This document shows positions 16,826 through 26,332 of a stretch of 64,000 nt of DNA, piece after piece (the first letter of the stretch is position 1; every line of letters starts with the position of its first letter). The notes below the pieces were generated by a model. That model ran no database searches, was not told the DNA's origin, and worked only from the letters and a program-made list of their open reading frames with translations. The DNA comes from Prevotella sp. UBA1705 (GTDB lineage Bacteria > Bacteroidota > Bacteroidia > Bacteroidales > Bacteroidaceae). The stretch covers positions 21,052 through 85,051 of the forward strand of contig DCJH01000033.1 in the NCBI GenBank assembly GCA_002317385.1, read 5' to 3'. The translations under genes were made by a program, and so were the position numbers.

Positions 16826-16859
16826 CACTGAAAAATTTTAGAGAAACATAGACCAAGAG

Positions 16860-17162
16860 ATGAAACGCGATTTGAGACTACTTTTGATAGAGGTGGGCAG
16901 GAAGATGAAGCGTGAGCCGCAGCAGCTGGCATCCGATTTCGAACGCCTGTCGGTGGCTCTGTCTAAGCGCCACATCCACCTCAGCAGCGCTTCGCTGAAG
17001 AAGCTGTGGGAAGTGGTGACAGGCAAGCGCAAGCTGTCTGACGATGCCCTCAACCGCCTGGCGCTCTTTGCTGGTTTTCAAGACTGGCACGACTTGAGCG
17101 AGGCCCTCCACGGCGACGTGGACGCCTCGATCAACTACGAAGAGGGTCGGGACAGGCAGTAG
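16860..17162 (+). CDS. Small helical protein, possible DNA-binding, unknown
   Basis: A 100-residue protein, basic in its first half, predicted all-helical. The stretch LSSASLKKLWEVVTGKRKLSDDALNRLALFAGFQDWHDL resembles a segment found in several uncharacterised Bacteroidota proteins and has the spacing of a small helix-turn-helix. I cannot name the family. It has its own -7 box and a perfect terminator hairpin about 125 bp downstream, so it is probably a real monocistronic gene. Confidence 0.65.
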   Translation: MKRDLRLLLIEVGRKMKREPQQLASDFERLSVALSKRHIHLSSASLKKLWEVVTGKRKLSDDALNRLALFAGFQDWHDLSEALHGDVDASINYEEGRDRQ

Positions 17163-17286
17163 CAGACCAGCCTGCACCTGCCGATGGCCGAAATTGTCCT
17201 ATGGACCAGTGTCCACGGGCGGTGCATCGGGCAGGGCGCATGGGCCGCGCTGAGGGCGAGGCCCGCATGAGATTCATTGAAAACGA

Positions 17287-17326
17287 ATGGCAGGAGCATG
17301 TCGGAAGACATGCTCCTGCCATTTTT
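17287..17326. terminator. Strong hairpin terminator between convergent genes
   Basis: A perfect 16-bp stem (17287-17302 with 17307-17322) is closed by a GGAA tetraloop and followed by five Ts on the plus strand. On the minus strand it lies downstream of the sugar porter and may serve it too. Confidence 0.88.
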
Positions 17327-17412
17327 GTATGCTTCGAAAGCTATGGTCAGGGGGCGTATGCCGGACGATGGTCTCGGGCGACACGCCCCCTGCGTGGTGG
17401 CGCATCGGAAGA

Positions 17413-18888
17413 CTATGCCTCCGGTCTCCAGAGCTTGTTCATATCTTCGAGCGTCTTGCCCTTGGTCTCGGGCACCATCTTCCACACAAAGATGGCCGCG
17501 ATGAAACAGATGGTTCCATAGAGCCCGTAGGTGAACCAATGGCCGAAATCGTCGCCCTCGGAGAGGTGCATGTTAAACATCGGCACAAAGGTGGAGCTCA
17601 CAATCCAGTTGAAAATCCACTGGAACGCCACGGCAATGGCTACCGCCTTGCCACGGATGGTGTTGGGGAATATCTCCGCTATGAGCACCCAGCAGATGGG
17701 ACCCCATGAGAACATGAAGCTGGCCGAGTAGACCATGATCGAGAGCATGGTGACCATGCTCAGTGCGGCGTTGCCGAAGGTCAGGGCCACGCCCAGCGCG
17801 CCGATGCCCATTCCGATGGAGCCCCAGATGAGAAGAGGCTTGCGGCCGAGCTTCTCCACGGTGAACACGGCCACCAAAGTGAACGAGATGTTGACCACGC
17901 CCATGATGACTGTCTGCACCATGGGGTTAGACATGCCCATGTCCTGGAATATGCGTGGCGCATAGTAGAGCACGGCGTTGATGCCCACTGTCTGCTGGAA
18001 CACGCTGAGCATGATGCCTACGAAGATGCACACCCAGCCGTAGGCCAGCAGGCGCTCGGTCTTCTCGGTGAGCGTATTCTTGATGTCTTCGATGATCTCG
18101 TCGGCCTTCAGGCTGCCGTTGATGCGCGCGAGGATGCCGCGGGCACGGTCGGTCTGACCCGTCATCACAAGGTAGCGCGGGGTCTCGGGCACAAAGCAGA
18201 TGAGGATGGTGAATAGTCCGGCGGGCACGGCCTCGCTGCCAAACATGTAGCGCCAGCCTGTGGCGATGGTCCAGGAGGCAGCCTCTGGGTTCACGATATG
18301 GTTCACGCCGTTCACCAGTTCGATAATCGGGTTGACGTTGTCGCCAAGGATGATGAAATTGACAAAGTAGACCACCAGCTGTCCGAAGATAATGGCAAAC
18401 TGGTTGAAACTTACCAGCATGCCTCGGATGCTGCTCGGAGCCACCTCACCAATATACATGGGGCAGATAGCCGAAGCCAGTCCAACGCCCACGCCACCGA
18501 TGACGCGGTAGATATTGAACGCCACGAGGAGGTCCATCGAAGGCTGTCCGTGCTTGAAGAACAGGAACTCGGGCTCCATGCTTCCCAGCGCCGAGATGAA
18601 GAACATGACGCCTGCGAAGATGAGGCTTCGCTTGCGGCCCCAGTTGGATGCCAGCAATCCGGAGATGGCCGAACCGATGATACAGCCGATGAGAGCGCTG
18701 GCACAGGTGAACCCGTGCATGCCGTTGGTGTAACTGAAGTCGCCGGCACCCATGAAGAAGGCCTGCAGACCTTTCTCCGCGCCAGAGATTACGGCGGTGT
18801 CGTATCCGAAGAGAAGACCGCCGAGCACGGCCACCATCACGATGGAGGCCAGGTAGGCTTTACTGCCTTTGTCGCTTGTTGAATTCAT
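17413..18888 (-). CDS. Sugar porter MFS transporter (XylE-like)
   Basis: A 491-residue, 12-segment sugar:H+ symporter of the sugar porter family. Signatures are GLLFGYDTAVISGA in helix 1, NWGRKR in loop 2-3, the PETPRYL motif before the central loop, QQTVGINAVLYYAP in helix 7 (sugar-binding Gln/Asn), EKLGRKP in loop 8-9 and VPETKGKTLEDM at the C-terminus. D-xylose, glucose or arabinose are plausible substrates. The ATG at 18888 is chosen because the upstream extension has no hydrophobic or conserved content. No catabolic genes are adjacent. Confidence 0.9.
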   Translation of the reverse strand: MNSTSDKGSKAYLASIVMVAVLGGLLFGYDTAVISGAEKGLQAFFMGAGDFSYTNGMHGFTCASALIGCIIGSAISGLLASNWGRKRSLIFAGVMFFISALGSMEPEFLFFKHGQPSMDLLVAFNIYRVIGGVGVGLASAICPMYIGEVAPSSIRGMLVSFNQFAIIFGQLVVYFVNFIILGDNVNPIIELVNGVNHIVNPEAASWTIATGWRYMFGSEAVPAGLFTILICFVPETPRYLVMTGQTDRARGILARINGSLKADEIIEDIKNTLTEKTERLLAYGWVCIFVGIMLSVFQQTVGINAVLYYAPRIFQDMGMSNPMVQTVIMGVVNISFTLVAVFTVEKLGRKPLLIWGSIGMGIGALGVALTFGNAALSMVTMLSIMVYSASFMFSWGPICWVLIAEIFPNTIRGKAVAIAVAFQWIFNWIVSSTFVPMFNMHLSEGDDFGHWFTYGLYGTICFIAAIFVWKMVPETKGKTLEDMNKLWRPEA

Positions 18889-19082
18889 AATAGATGGGTT
18901 AGAATCTTGTTTTAAGTAGGGTAGGACAGTGCGCGCGGGGCTTCGCCGGGCAGGTAGCAGCTGTCGATTACGATAGATTACGTGTAGATAACGCAATTAA
19001 AATAATATTATTATTTTGTCAGCAAATATTTCTTTGTTTTTTGAAGAAATAGCGGCACCACCAACGTGGCTATTTTATGGCT

Positions 19083-19174
19083 TGGCGAAAAGGTAGTTAT
19101 CGTGTTGAGATTAATACCTAATCGTCGGGCGATTCCTACCTTATTGCAAGCCGATTCCTACCTGATGGCGGAGA
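19083..19174. repeat. 22-bp phased TACC/GGTA array, site B
   Basis: TACC cores lie at 19115, 19137 and 19159, exactly 22 bp apart, with an inverted GGTA core at 19092. Flanks follow the same degenerate unit as site A. Confidence 0.75.
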
Positions 19175-19641
19175 GGGGAGATAGAGTGGGGTGTGGCGAG
19201 CTGTGTTTATAGGGGAAAATTCTAAAGGAAAGGGTAGAAAGAGAAAGGAATTTGAAGAATATAATATGATAGTTAATGAATTGATAAATAGTGATTTGTA
19301 CAAGAAGTGTAAACCCTAAAATAGGAATAAGAAAGACTCGCAAGGAATGGACAAAAGAAGAAAATAGAAGAAGTGGAATGTGCAGTTTGTGCAGCTGGCT
19401 CCCCTCCTTCGGAGGGACGGGGGAGGCTTCTGCTCCCCCTTGTTTGTTTTGTCATATCTTTTGGTGGTTGATTTAACGAATTCTTGTGGCAGGGCGGGTG
19501 GTGCGATGAGCGTGATGCGACGGAGTGTTCACGGGCTGGGCTGGGTTAGATGGGTGCTGTTTGATGACTATACTTGAAACAATTTAACGTTCGGTTACTA
19601 TAAATTATAGATAAAGCGCATGGGCTTTCCCTAAAAATTAG

Positions 19642-19649
19642 TAACTTTG
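19642..19649 (+). promoter_or_regulatory. -7 box of the IMP cyclohydrolase gene
   Basis: TAACTTTG lies 45 bp before the ATG at 19695. The -33 region is not recognisable. Confidence 0.5.
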
Positions 19650-19694
19650 CACCACTTTAAGATGACAACTTAAATTAACAACGTAGGTTATTAT

Positions 19695-20291
19695 ATGGCT
19701 GAAACAAAAGAAATTAAGACTGCGCTTATCTCAGTCTTCCACAAGGATGGATTAGAGGAACTCCTTGCGAAACTGCATCAGGAAGGTGTGAAATTCCTCA
19801 GCACCGGCGGCACGCAGAGCTTCATCGAGGGTCTGGGTTACGAGTGTCAGAAGGTGGAAGAGGTGACCACTTATCCGTCTATCCTCGGTGGTCGGGTGAA
19901 GACCCTGCACCCCAAGATCTTCGGTGGAATCCTTGCCCGTCGCGCCAACGAGGGCGACCAGCAGCAGATGGCAGAGTATGAGATTCCGTCTATCGACCTC
20001 GTCGTGGTAGACCTCTATCCCTTTGAGCAGACCGTGGCCAGCGGAGCTTCAGCACAAGACATTATCGAGAAGATAGATATCGGTGGCATCTCGCTCATCC
20101 GTGCCGGTGCCAAGAACTTCAACGACGTGGTCATCGTGCCCAGCAAAGCCGAATATGGCGTGCTGCTCGACATCCTCAACAAGAAGGGTGCGCACACTGA
20201 CGTGGAAGACCGCCGCATGTTTGCCGAGCGCGCCTTTGGGGTGAGCAGCCATTACGACACTGCCATCCACGAGTGGTTTGCCAAGGCCTAA
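19695..20291 (+). CDS. Stand-alone IMP cyclohydrolase (N-terminal PurH domain)
   Basis: A 198-residue protein equal to the MGS-like N-terminal domain of bifunctional PurH, which closes FAICAR to IMP, the last step of purine synthesis. Visible motifs are ALISVFHKDGLEEL at the start, FLSTGGTQSFI near 35, GGRVKTLHPKIFGGIL near 65, VVDLYPFE near 105 and IDIGGISLIRAGAKN near 130. Translation stops cleanly after the domain, and the following 166 bp have no remnant of the transformylase domain. That activity is encoded separately at 15442-16623. It precedes mreB with a gap, so cotranscription is possible but unproven. Confidence 0.92.
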   Translation: MAETKEIKTALISVFHKDGLEELLAKLHQEGVKFLSTGGTQSFIEGLGYECQKVEEVTTYPSILGGRVKTLHPKIFGGILARRANEGDQQQMAEYEIPSIDLVVVDLYPFEQTVASGASAQDIIEKIDIGGISLIRAGAKNFNDVVIVPSKAEYGVLLDILNKKGAHTDVEDRRMFAERAFGVSSHYDTAIHEWFAKA

Positions 20292-20457
20292 ACAGTGGGG
20301 CCCCTATGGGTCGAAAGCGTGGAATGCGTTGGGCTGCAGGCTCAACGCAACGTAAAAAAGTATTCAACAACACATTAACATAACTTCCCGGTCGACATGG
20401 CGTTGTCGCACGACTTGCGCCTTGGGGCCATGTCGATCGGGCCGATAAATTCACAAG

Positions 20458-21480
20458 ATGGGATTTTTTTCATTTATCCAAGAGATAGCCATGGACTTGG
20501 GTACGGCCAACACCATCATCATCAGCGATGATAAGATTGTGGTCGACGAGCCCTCAGTGGTTGCACTTGACCGTCGCACCGACAAGATGATTGCCGTGGG
20601 CGAGGAAGCCAAGATGATGTATGAGAAGACTCACGACAACATCCGCACCATCCGTCCGCTTCGCGACGGTGTGATTGCCGACTTCACGGCCTGTGAGCAG
20701 ATGATGCGTGGTCTGATCAAGATGGTTCACACAGGCTCGCGCCTGTTCTCGCCGTCGCTCCGCATGGTAATTGGCGTACCGTCGGGCTCTACCGAGGTGG
20801 AGCTGCGTGCCGTGCGCGACTCTGCCGAGCATGCCGACGGTCGCGACGTGTACCTCATTTTCGAGCCGATGGCTGCTGCCATTGGTATCGGCATCGATGT
20901 AGAGGCCCCCGAAGGCAACATGATTGTCGACATCGGCGGTGGTTCTACCGAGATTGCTGTCATCTCTTTGGGTGGCATTGTGAGCAACAACTCCATCCGT
21001 ATAGCCGGTGACGACCTCACGGCCGACATCCAGGAGTATATGAGTCGGCAGCACAACGTGAAGGTTTCCGAGCGTATGGCCGAGCGTATCAAGATTCATG
21101 TGGGTTCTGCCCTCACCGACCTGGGCGACGAAGCACCCGAAGATTACATCGTGCACGGGCCTAACCGCATCACCGCCCTGCCGATGGAGGTGCCCGTGTG
21201 CTATCAGGAGATAGCCCATTGTCTGGATAAGACCGTGGCCAAGATAGAGAATGCGGTGCTCTCTGCGCTGGAGTCCACTCCGCCAGAACTCTATGCTGAT
21301 ATCGTGAAGAACGGCATCTATCTCTCGGGTGGCGGCGCCCTGCTTCGCGGACTCGACAAGCGTCTTCAGGACAAGATCAACATTCCGTTCCACATTGCGG
21401 ACGACCCCTTGCACAGTGTAGCTAAGGGAGCCGGCATCGCGCTGAAGAATGTGAACCGCTTCTCGTTCCTGATGAGATAA
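20458..21480 (+). CDS. mreB: Rod-shape actin MreB
   Basis: A 340-residue bacterial actin that guides lateral wall synthesis at the inner face of the membrane. The amphipathic N-terminus MGFFSFIQE precedes the ATP-binding motifs MDLGTANT (phosphate 1), DIGGGSTEIAV (phosphate 2) and GGGALLRGLDKR (adenosine region). It heads the conserved mreB-mreC-mreD-mrdA-rodA cluster. The gap to mreC is filled by a heptamer repeat element. Upstream, a 9-bp inverted repeat (20393-20401 with 20427-20435) could form a leader hairpin. Confidence 0.96.
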   Translation: MGFFSFIQEIAMDLGTANTIIISDDKIVVDEPSVVALDRRTDKMIAVGEEAKMMYEKTHDNIRTIRPLRDGVIADFTACEQMMRGLIKMVHTGSRLFSPSLRMVIGVPSGSTEVELRAVRDSAEHADGRDVYLIFEPMAAAIGIGIDVEAPEGNMIVDIGGGSTEIAVISLGGIVSNNSIRIAGDDLTADIQEYMSRQHNVKVSERMAERIKIHVGSALTDLGDEAPEDYIVHGPNRITALPMEVPVCYQEIAHCLDKTVAKIENAVLSALESTPPELYADIVKNGIYLSGGGALLRGLDKRLQDKINIPFHIADDPLHSVAKGAGIALKNVNRFSFLMR

Positions 21481-21494
21481 AGATTTTATAGACA

Positions 21495-21649
21495 TTGAAC
21501 ATTGAACATTGAACATTGAACTTTAGAGTTACCCTTTGGGCTGCCGGGCATACGTGTGTTTGGTGGCCGGAGGTCGCGGCCGAAAGCTGTTGCTCGAGGC
21601 CTCACTCTATGGTTATCATAAAGTTCAAAGTTCAAAGTTCAAAGTTCAA
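21495..21649. repeat. Inverted TTGAACW-heptamer element, third copy
   Basis: TTGAAC recurs at 21495, 21502, 21509 and 21516; inverted GTTCAA recurs at 21623, 21630, 21637 and 21644, all with exact 7-bp phase. The inner right border GGTTATCATAAAG matches that of the S23 element. The core of about 100 bp holds no gene. It fills the mreB-mreC gap. Confidence 0.75.
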
Positions 21650-21657
21650 AGTCATTT

Positions 21658-22524
21658 ATGCGTAACCTCTTAGAATTCCTTGCCAAATACAACCACTGGT
21701 TCGTTTTCGTGATATTGGAAATAATCAGTATGGTATTGCTGTTTCAGTACAACAGCTATCAGGGTAGCGTGTGGTTCACTTCGGCCAACGTGGTGACGGG
21801 AAAGGTGCTGGGATGGAATGCGGAGATCGAGTCGTTTTTCTCGATGTCCAAGGTCAATCAGGAGCTTACGCAGCGCAATCTCTACCTGGAGCAACAGGTC
21901 AAGACCCTTTCGGGCAAGCTCACCGAGGTGACCCACGACAGTGGTTGGGTGCACCGCGGACAGTTCGACCTGCTCAAAGGCTACACGCTCATCCCCGCCA
22001 AGGTGGTGAGCAACTCCGTAGACCGTCACGATAACCTGATTACCATCGACAAGGGAACGGCCGACGGCGTGGCCCGCGACATGGGTGTGGCCTGTGGAAA
22101 CGGGGTGGTGGGCATTGTCTATCTGGCCTCAACCCACTATTCGGTCATCATTCCCGTGCTCAACAGCGCATCCAACATCAGTTGCAAGATACGCGGCAGG
22201 GAGTATTTCGGCTACTTGCACTGGAGCGGAGGCGACCGAAAACTGGCCTACATCGACGACATACCGCGCCATGCCCACTTCAAGTTGTATGAGTGGGTAG
22301 AGACTTCAGGCTATTCGTCGGTGTTCCCGCCGGGCATCGTGGTGGGCAAGATTATCCATGTATTCAACTCTGCCGACGGCCTTTCCTATCGCCTGCAGGT
22401 GGAGCTCAGCACCGACTTCGCCCGACTTCGCGACGTCTGTGTCATCGACAATAAGCCCATGCTGGAACGCTTAGAGGTGCTCCGCGCGGCACAGGATTCA
22501 CTTAAACCCAAGGAGGAGAGATAG
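21658..22524 (+). CDS. mreC: Rod-shape protein MreC
   Basis: A 288-residue periplasmic scaffold of the elongasome. It has one N-terminal membrane helix (about residues 14-32), a coiled coil (about 60-90, VNQELTQRNLYLEQQV) and two beta-barrel domains (about 110-275) with the family features VDRHDNLITIDKGTADGV and GVVGIV. It interacts with MreB-bound MreD and with PBP2 in known systems. It is followed by mreD after 2 bp. Confidence 0.95.
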   Translation: MRNLLEFLAKYNHWFVFVILEIISMVLLFQYNSYQGSVWFTSANVVTGKVLGWNAEIESFFSMSKVNQELTQRNLYLEQQVKTLSGKLTEVTHDSGWVHRGQFDLLKGYTLIPAKVVSNSVDRHDNLITIDKGTADGVARDMGVACGNGVVGIVYLASTHYSVIIPVLNSASNISCKIRGREYFGYLHWSGGDRKLAYIDDIPRHAHFKLYEWVETSGYSSVFPPGIVVGKIIHVFNSADGLSYRLQVELSTDFARLRDVCVIDNKPMLERLEVLRAAQDSLKPKEER

Positions 22525-22526
22525 CC

Positions 22527-23030
22527 ATGAACATAGATTTTCTGAGACGTCTGCTGCTCTTTGTGGTGCTCCTGCTGACCCAGGCGCTGGTGTTGAACCA
22601 TATTCACCTATTTGGTTATGCTACGCCGCTGCTCTATGCCTACTTCGTGATCAGCTTCGAGCGCAACTATCCCAAGTGGGGAATACTCGTGTGGAGCTTC
22701 CTGCTGGGACTCAGTGTCGACGTGTTTTCCAACACTCCGGGTGTGGCCGCCGCGTCTATGACGCTCCTGGGTCTGCTCCAACCCTATGTTTTTGAACTTT
22801 TTATCCAGCGCGACAGTGATCCCGATATGCCTCCGGCCATCTATACGTTGGGCCTGACAAACTATATTTATTATGTCATAGTCCTGACGTTTGTCTACTG
22901 TCTGCTGTTTTTTACCATAGAGACTTTCACGTTCTTCAATTGGAAGCAATGGGGTCTTAGCGTGCTTGGCAGCATGGTTCTCTCCGTGATTCTCATTGTT
23001 GTCGTGGAGAATATGAGGAAAAGTAAATGA
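22527..23030 (+). CDS. mreD: Rod-shape protein MreD
   Basis: A 167-residue integral membrane protein with five or six hydrophobic helices, part of the elongasome. Sequence is weakly conserved in this family; identity rests on length, topology and the fixed position between mreC and mrdA. The TGA stop overlaps the mrdA start (ATGA), indicating translational coupling. Confidence 0.9.
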   Translation: MNIDFLRRLLLFVVLLLTQALVLNHIHLFGYATPLLYAYFVISFERNYPKWGILVWSFLLGLSVDVFSNTPGVAAASMTLLGLLQPYVFELFIQRDSDPDMPPAIYTLGLTNYIYYVIVLTFVYCLLFFTIETFTFFNWKQWGLSVLGSMVLSVILIVVVENMRKSK

Positions 23031-24877
23031 AGGATTTCGACCTCGAAAACCGGCGTTTGGTCATCGGTGGTGTGGCAGCGGTCATTGTGGCGCTCTATAT
23101 CATCCGACTCTTCACGCTCCAACTTCTGAGCGATGACTACCGCAAGAGTGCCGACTCCAATGCCTTCCTGAAGAAAATCGAGTATCCTTCGCGTGGCGTC
23201 ATACGCGACCGGACCGGCAAACTGCTGGTCTACAATCAGCCGTCTTATGATATTATGGTGATCATGAACGAGGAAAAGGGGCGCATCGACACCATGGACT
23301 TCTGCCATACGCTGGGTATTACCAAGGAGTTTTTCATCCAACGGATGAACGATATCAAGGACCGCGGCAAGAATCCAGGCTATTCTCGCTTCACCCAACA
23401 GCTCTTCATGACCCAGATAGACGATAAGGATTTCAGCGTCTTTCAGGAGAAAATATTCCGTTTCCCCGGCTTCTACGTCCAGAAACGAAGCATCCGCCAG
23501 TACACCTATCCCTTTGCGGCGCATGTGCTGGGCGACGTGGCGGAGGTGTCGCAAGGCGACATCGATGAGGACGACTACTACCAGCCGGGCGACTATATCG
23601 GTAAGCTCGGTGTGGAAAAGAGCTACGAGAAGAAGCTCCGAGGGGAGAAAGGCGTGCAGATTCTCCTGCGCGATGCTCACGGAAGAATACAGGGAAAGTA
23701 TCAGAATGGTAAGTTCGACCATAAGCCCAAGGCCGGCAAGGACCTGACTTTGGGTATCGACATCAACCTCCAGGCACTGGGCGAGCGGATGCTGGAGGGT
23801 AAGATTGGCGCCATCGTGGCACTCGATCCGCAGACCGGACAGGTGTTGGCGCTGGTGTCTTCGCCCAGTTATGACCCCCGATTGCTCGAAGGTCGCAACC
23901 GCAGTAAGTACCACCGGGTGCTCTCCAAGAACGTTTGGAAACCGCTGCTGAACCGTGCCATCATGGGCCAATACCCCCCGGGCTCCACCTTCAAGACTTC
24001 GCAGGGACTCACATTCCTCAGCGAGGGCATCATCAACAGCCACACGGTCTACCCCTGTCACCACGGATTCTCCTATCGTGGACTACACGTAGGGTGTCAC
24101 GGTCATGCCTCACCACTATCTATTATACCAGCTATCAGTACCTCCTGTAACGGCTTCTTCTGCTGGGGTTTGTTCCACATGATGGGCAATCGGGCTAAGT
24201 ATAAGAATGTGCAGGACGCCATGAACACATGGCGCGACTACATGGTGAGTATGGGATTCGGCTATAAACTGGGTGTCGACTTACCCGGCGAGAAGCGTGG
24301 ACTCATCCCCAATGCCTTGTTCTACGATAAGGCTTACAAGGGCTCCTGGAACGGTTTGACCGTGATTAGTATCTCCATCGGACAGGGAGAGGTAAACCTC
24401 ACGCCGCTTCAGATAGCCAATCTCGGTGCCACGATAGCCAACCGTGGCTATTACTATACGCCCCACGTGGTGAAAGAAGTGAAGGGAGAACCCCTCGACA
24501 CAGCTTTCACGAGTCGGCATTACACCCGCGCCAGCCGTCGGGCATACGATTTTATAGTGGCCGGCATGCGCTCATCGGTGCTCGGTGGAACCTGTAAGCA
24601 TCTCGGAGGATATAGTTTCCCCATCTGCGGAAAGACCGGAACGGCGCAGAACAGAGGTCAGGACCACTCGGTCTTCATGGGTTTCGCTCCAATGGACAAC
24701 CCCAAGATCGCCATCGCGGTATATGTGGAGAACGGTGGCTTTGGAGCCGACTTTGCCGTGCCTATCGCAGGTGTCCTCTTTGAACAGTATATCAAAGGCA
24801 AGCTTTCCCCGGCCCGCGAAAAGGAGGCTTTGTCACTACAGAAACGAAGAATAGCATATGGTTCGAGAAACAGATAA
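23027..24877 (+). CDS. mrdA: Penicillin-binding protein 2 (elongation transpeptidase)
   Basis: A 616-residue class B PBP that cross-links peptidoglycan during rod elongation. It has a short cytoplasmic N-terminus, one membrane helix (about 10-28), a pedestal domain and a C-terminal transpeptidase domain. The three catalytic motifs are visible: STFK (in PPGSTFKTS, near residue 325), SCN (in STSCN) and KTG (in CGKTGTAQN). It overlaps rodA by 20 bp, as expected for the RodA-PBP2 synthase pair. Confidence 0.96.
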   Translation: MKDFDLENRRLVIGGVAAVIVALYIIRLFTLQLLSDDYRKSADSNAFLKKIEYPSRGVIRDRTGKLLVYNQPSYDIMVIMNEEKGRIDTMDFCHTLGITKEFFIQRMNDIKDRGKNPGYSRFTQQLFMTQIDDKDFSVFQEKIFRFPGFYVQKRSIRQYTYPFAAHVLGDVAEVSQGDIDEDDYYQPGDYIGKLGVEKSYEKKLRGEKGVQILLRDAHGRIQGKYQNGKFDHKPKAGKDLTLGIDINLQALGERMLEGKIGAIVALDPQTGQVLALVSSPSYDPRLLEGRNRSKYHRVLSKNVWKPLLNRAIMGQYPPGSTFKTSQGLTFLSEGIINSHTVYPCHHGFSYRGLHVGCHGHASPLSIIPAISTSCNGFFCWGLFHMMGNRAKYKNVQDAMNTWRDYMVSMGFGYKLGVDLPGEKRGLIPNALFYDKAYKGSWNGLTVISISIGQGEVNLTPLQIANLGATIANRGYYYTPHVVKEVKGEPLDTAFTSRHYTRASRRAYDFIVAGMRSSVLGGTCKHLGGYSFPICGKTGTAQNRGQDHSVFMGFAPMDNPKIAIAVYVENGGFGADFAVPIAGVLFEQYIKGKLSPAREKEALSLQKRRIAYGSRNR

Positions 24878-26327
24878 GCAACCTGGTGTCATCCGGAGCC
24901 TGGATTGGTGGACAATCGGCATCTACTTCGCACTGCTCATCTTTGGTTGGATCAGTGTCTGTGGGGCCAGCTACACCTATGGCGAGACCGACATCTTCAG
25001 CCTGAGCACGCGTTCTGGCATGCAGATTATATGGATAGGCACGTCGCTTGTGCTCGGATTCGTCATCCTAATGATGGACGACCGCTACTTCGATACGTTC
25101 GCCTACGTGGTCTACGGATTACTGCTACTGCTGCTCTTTGCTACGATTTTCAATCCGCATGAGATCAAAGGCTCGCGCTCCTGGCTCGTGCTCGGACCGC
25201 TGCGACTACAGCCCGCCGAGTTCGCTAAGTTTGCAACGGGTCTCGCTGTGGCCAAGTTGATGAGTACTTTCGGCTTCAATATACATAAGATGAAGCATTT
25301 TGCAGCGGCCCTCGGAGTAGTGCTCCTCCCGATGTTGTTTATTGTTGGGCAGCGCGAAACGGGTTCGGCGCTCGTCTATCTCTCCTTTTTCCTCATGTTC
25401 TATCGTGAGGGAATGCCTGGCAGTGTGCTCTTTACGGGCGTGGCGATGGTAGTCTATTTTGTGGTCGGTATTAAGTATGAGTCGGTGTTTTTGTGGGATA
25501 CGCCCACATCGGTAGGAAAGTTTGTGGTGCTCTTCCTGGTGCAACTGTTCACCTCGGGCATGGTCTACGTCTACTGTTATGATCGTGAAAAGGCGCTGAG
25601 GATGGGCTTGTTCTGCTTGGGAAGCACGCTGCTGGTGCTGCTATTCTCCGAGTTTGTCATTCCGTTCGACATCGTTTGGGTTCAGCTTCTCATCTGCGCT
25701 GCCCTCATCGGATATGTGGTTTTCCAAGGCTTGTCTACGCGAATCAACAACTATATGCTCGTGGCGCTGTTCTCGATTGGCTCAATAGTATTCTTCTACA
25801 GTGCCGACTATGTGCTCAATGACGTGATGGAACCCCACCAACGGGTGCGTATCAACGTGCTTCTGGGGCTCGACGAGGACCTTGCCGGAGCTGGATATAA
25901 TGTGCATCAGAGTGAGATTGCCATTGGCTCGGGGGGCTTGAGGGGCAAAGGTTTCCTCAATGGGACGCAGACAAAACTCAAGTTTGTGCCTGAGCAGGAC
26001 ACCGATTTCATATTCTGTACCGTGGGCGAGGAAGAAGGATTCGTGGGTTCGGCCGGCGTGTTGCTGCTGTTCCTGGCGTTGATTCTGCGGCTCATCCATC
26101 TGGCCGAACGCCAGCCTTTCAAGTTTGGAAGGGTCTACGGCTACTGCGTGCTGAGCATATTCCTCTTCCACATGTTTATCAATGTGGGCATGGTGCTGGG
26201 CCTGACGCCCGTAATTGGCATCCCGCTGCCCTTCTTTAGTTATGGTGGTTCGTCGCTTTGGGGGTTCACCATCCTGCTGTTTATCTTCATGAGGATAGAC
26301 GCAGGACGTAATTTGGTGAGGACCTGA
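24858..26327 (+). CDS. rodA: SEDS glycosyltransferase RodA
   Basis: A 489-residue polytopic membrane enzyme that polymerises lipid II with PBP2. SEDS signatures include KGSRSWLVLGPLRLQPAEFAK near residue 100, GETGSALVYL-like RETGSALVYLSFF near 170, EQDTDFIFCTVGEEEGFVG near 375 and the C-terminal GIPLPFFSYGGSS. It is longer than E. coli RodA (370), with an extra central hydrophobic region common in Bacteroidota. It is the last gene of the cell-shape operon and converges on gldH. Confidence 0.95.
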   Translation: MVRETDKQPGVIRSLDWWTIGIYFALLIFGWISVCGASYTYGETDIFSLSTRSGMQIIWIGTSLVLGFVILMMDDRYFDTFAYVVYGLLLLLLFATIFNPHEIKGSRSWLVLGPLRLQPAEFAKFATGLAVAKLMSTFGFNIHKMKHFAAALGVVLLPMLFIVGQRETGSALVYLSFFLMFYREGMPGSVLFTGVAMVVYFVVGIKYESVFLWDTPTSVGKFVVLFLVQLFTSGMVYVYCYDREKALRMGLFCLGSTLLVLLFSEFVIPFDIVWVQLLICAALIGYVVFQGLSTRINNYMLVALFSIGSIVFFYSADYVLNDVMEPHQRVRINVLLGLDEDLAGAGYNVHQSEIAIGSGGLRGKGFLNGTQTKLKFVPEQDTDFIFCTVGEEEGFVGSAGVLLLFLALILRLIHLAERQPFKFGRVYGYCVLSIFLFHMFINVGMVLGLTPVIGIPLPFFSYGGSSLWGFTILLFIFMRIDAGRNLVRT

Positions 26328-26332
26328 AAAGC

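Larger units (their letters stand above)
18889..19694. other. Long intergenic region upstream of IMP cyclohydrolase
   Basis: No gene is supported in these 806 bp between two divergent units. They hold a 22-bp phased repeat array (19083-19174), a GC-rich palindrome of the CCTCC...GGAGG type near 19397-19430, an AT-rich stretch (19210-19380) and the -7 box of the next gene (19642-19649). Confidence 0.6.

Noticed and set aside
20393..20435. Riboswitch or leader regulator before mreB
   Set aside because: Only a 9-bp inverted repeat is visible; it does not match a known riboswitch class and lacks a terminator-antiterminator pair.
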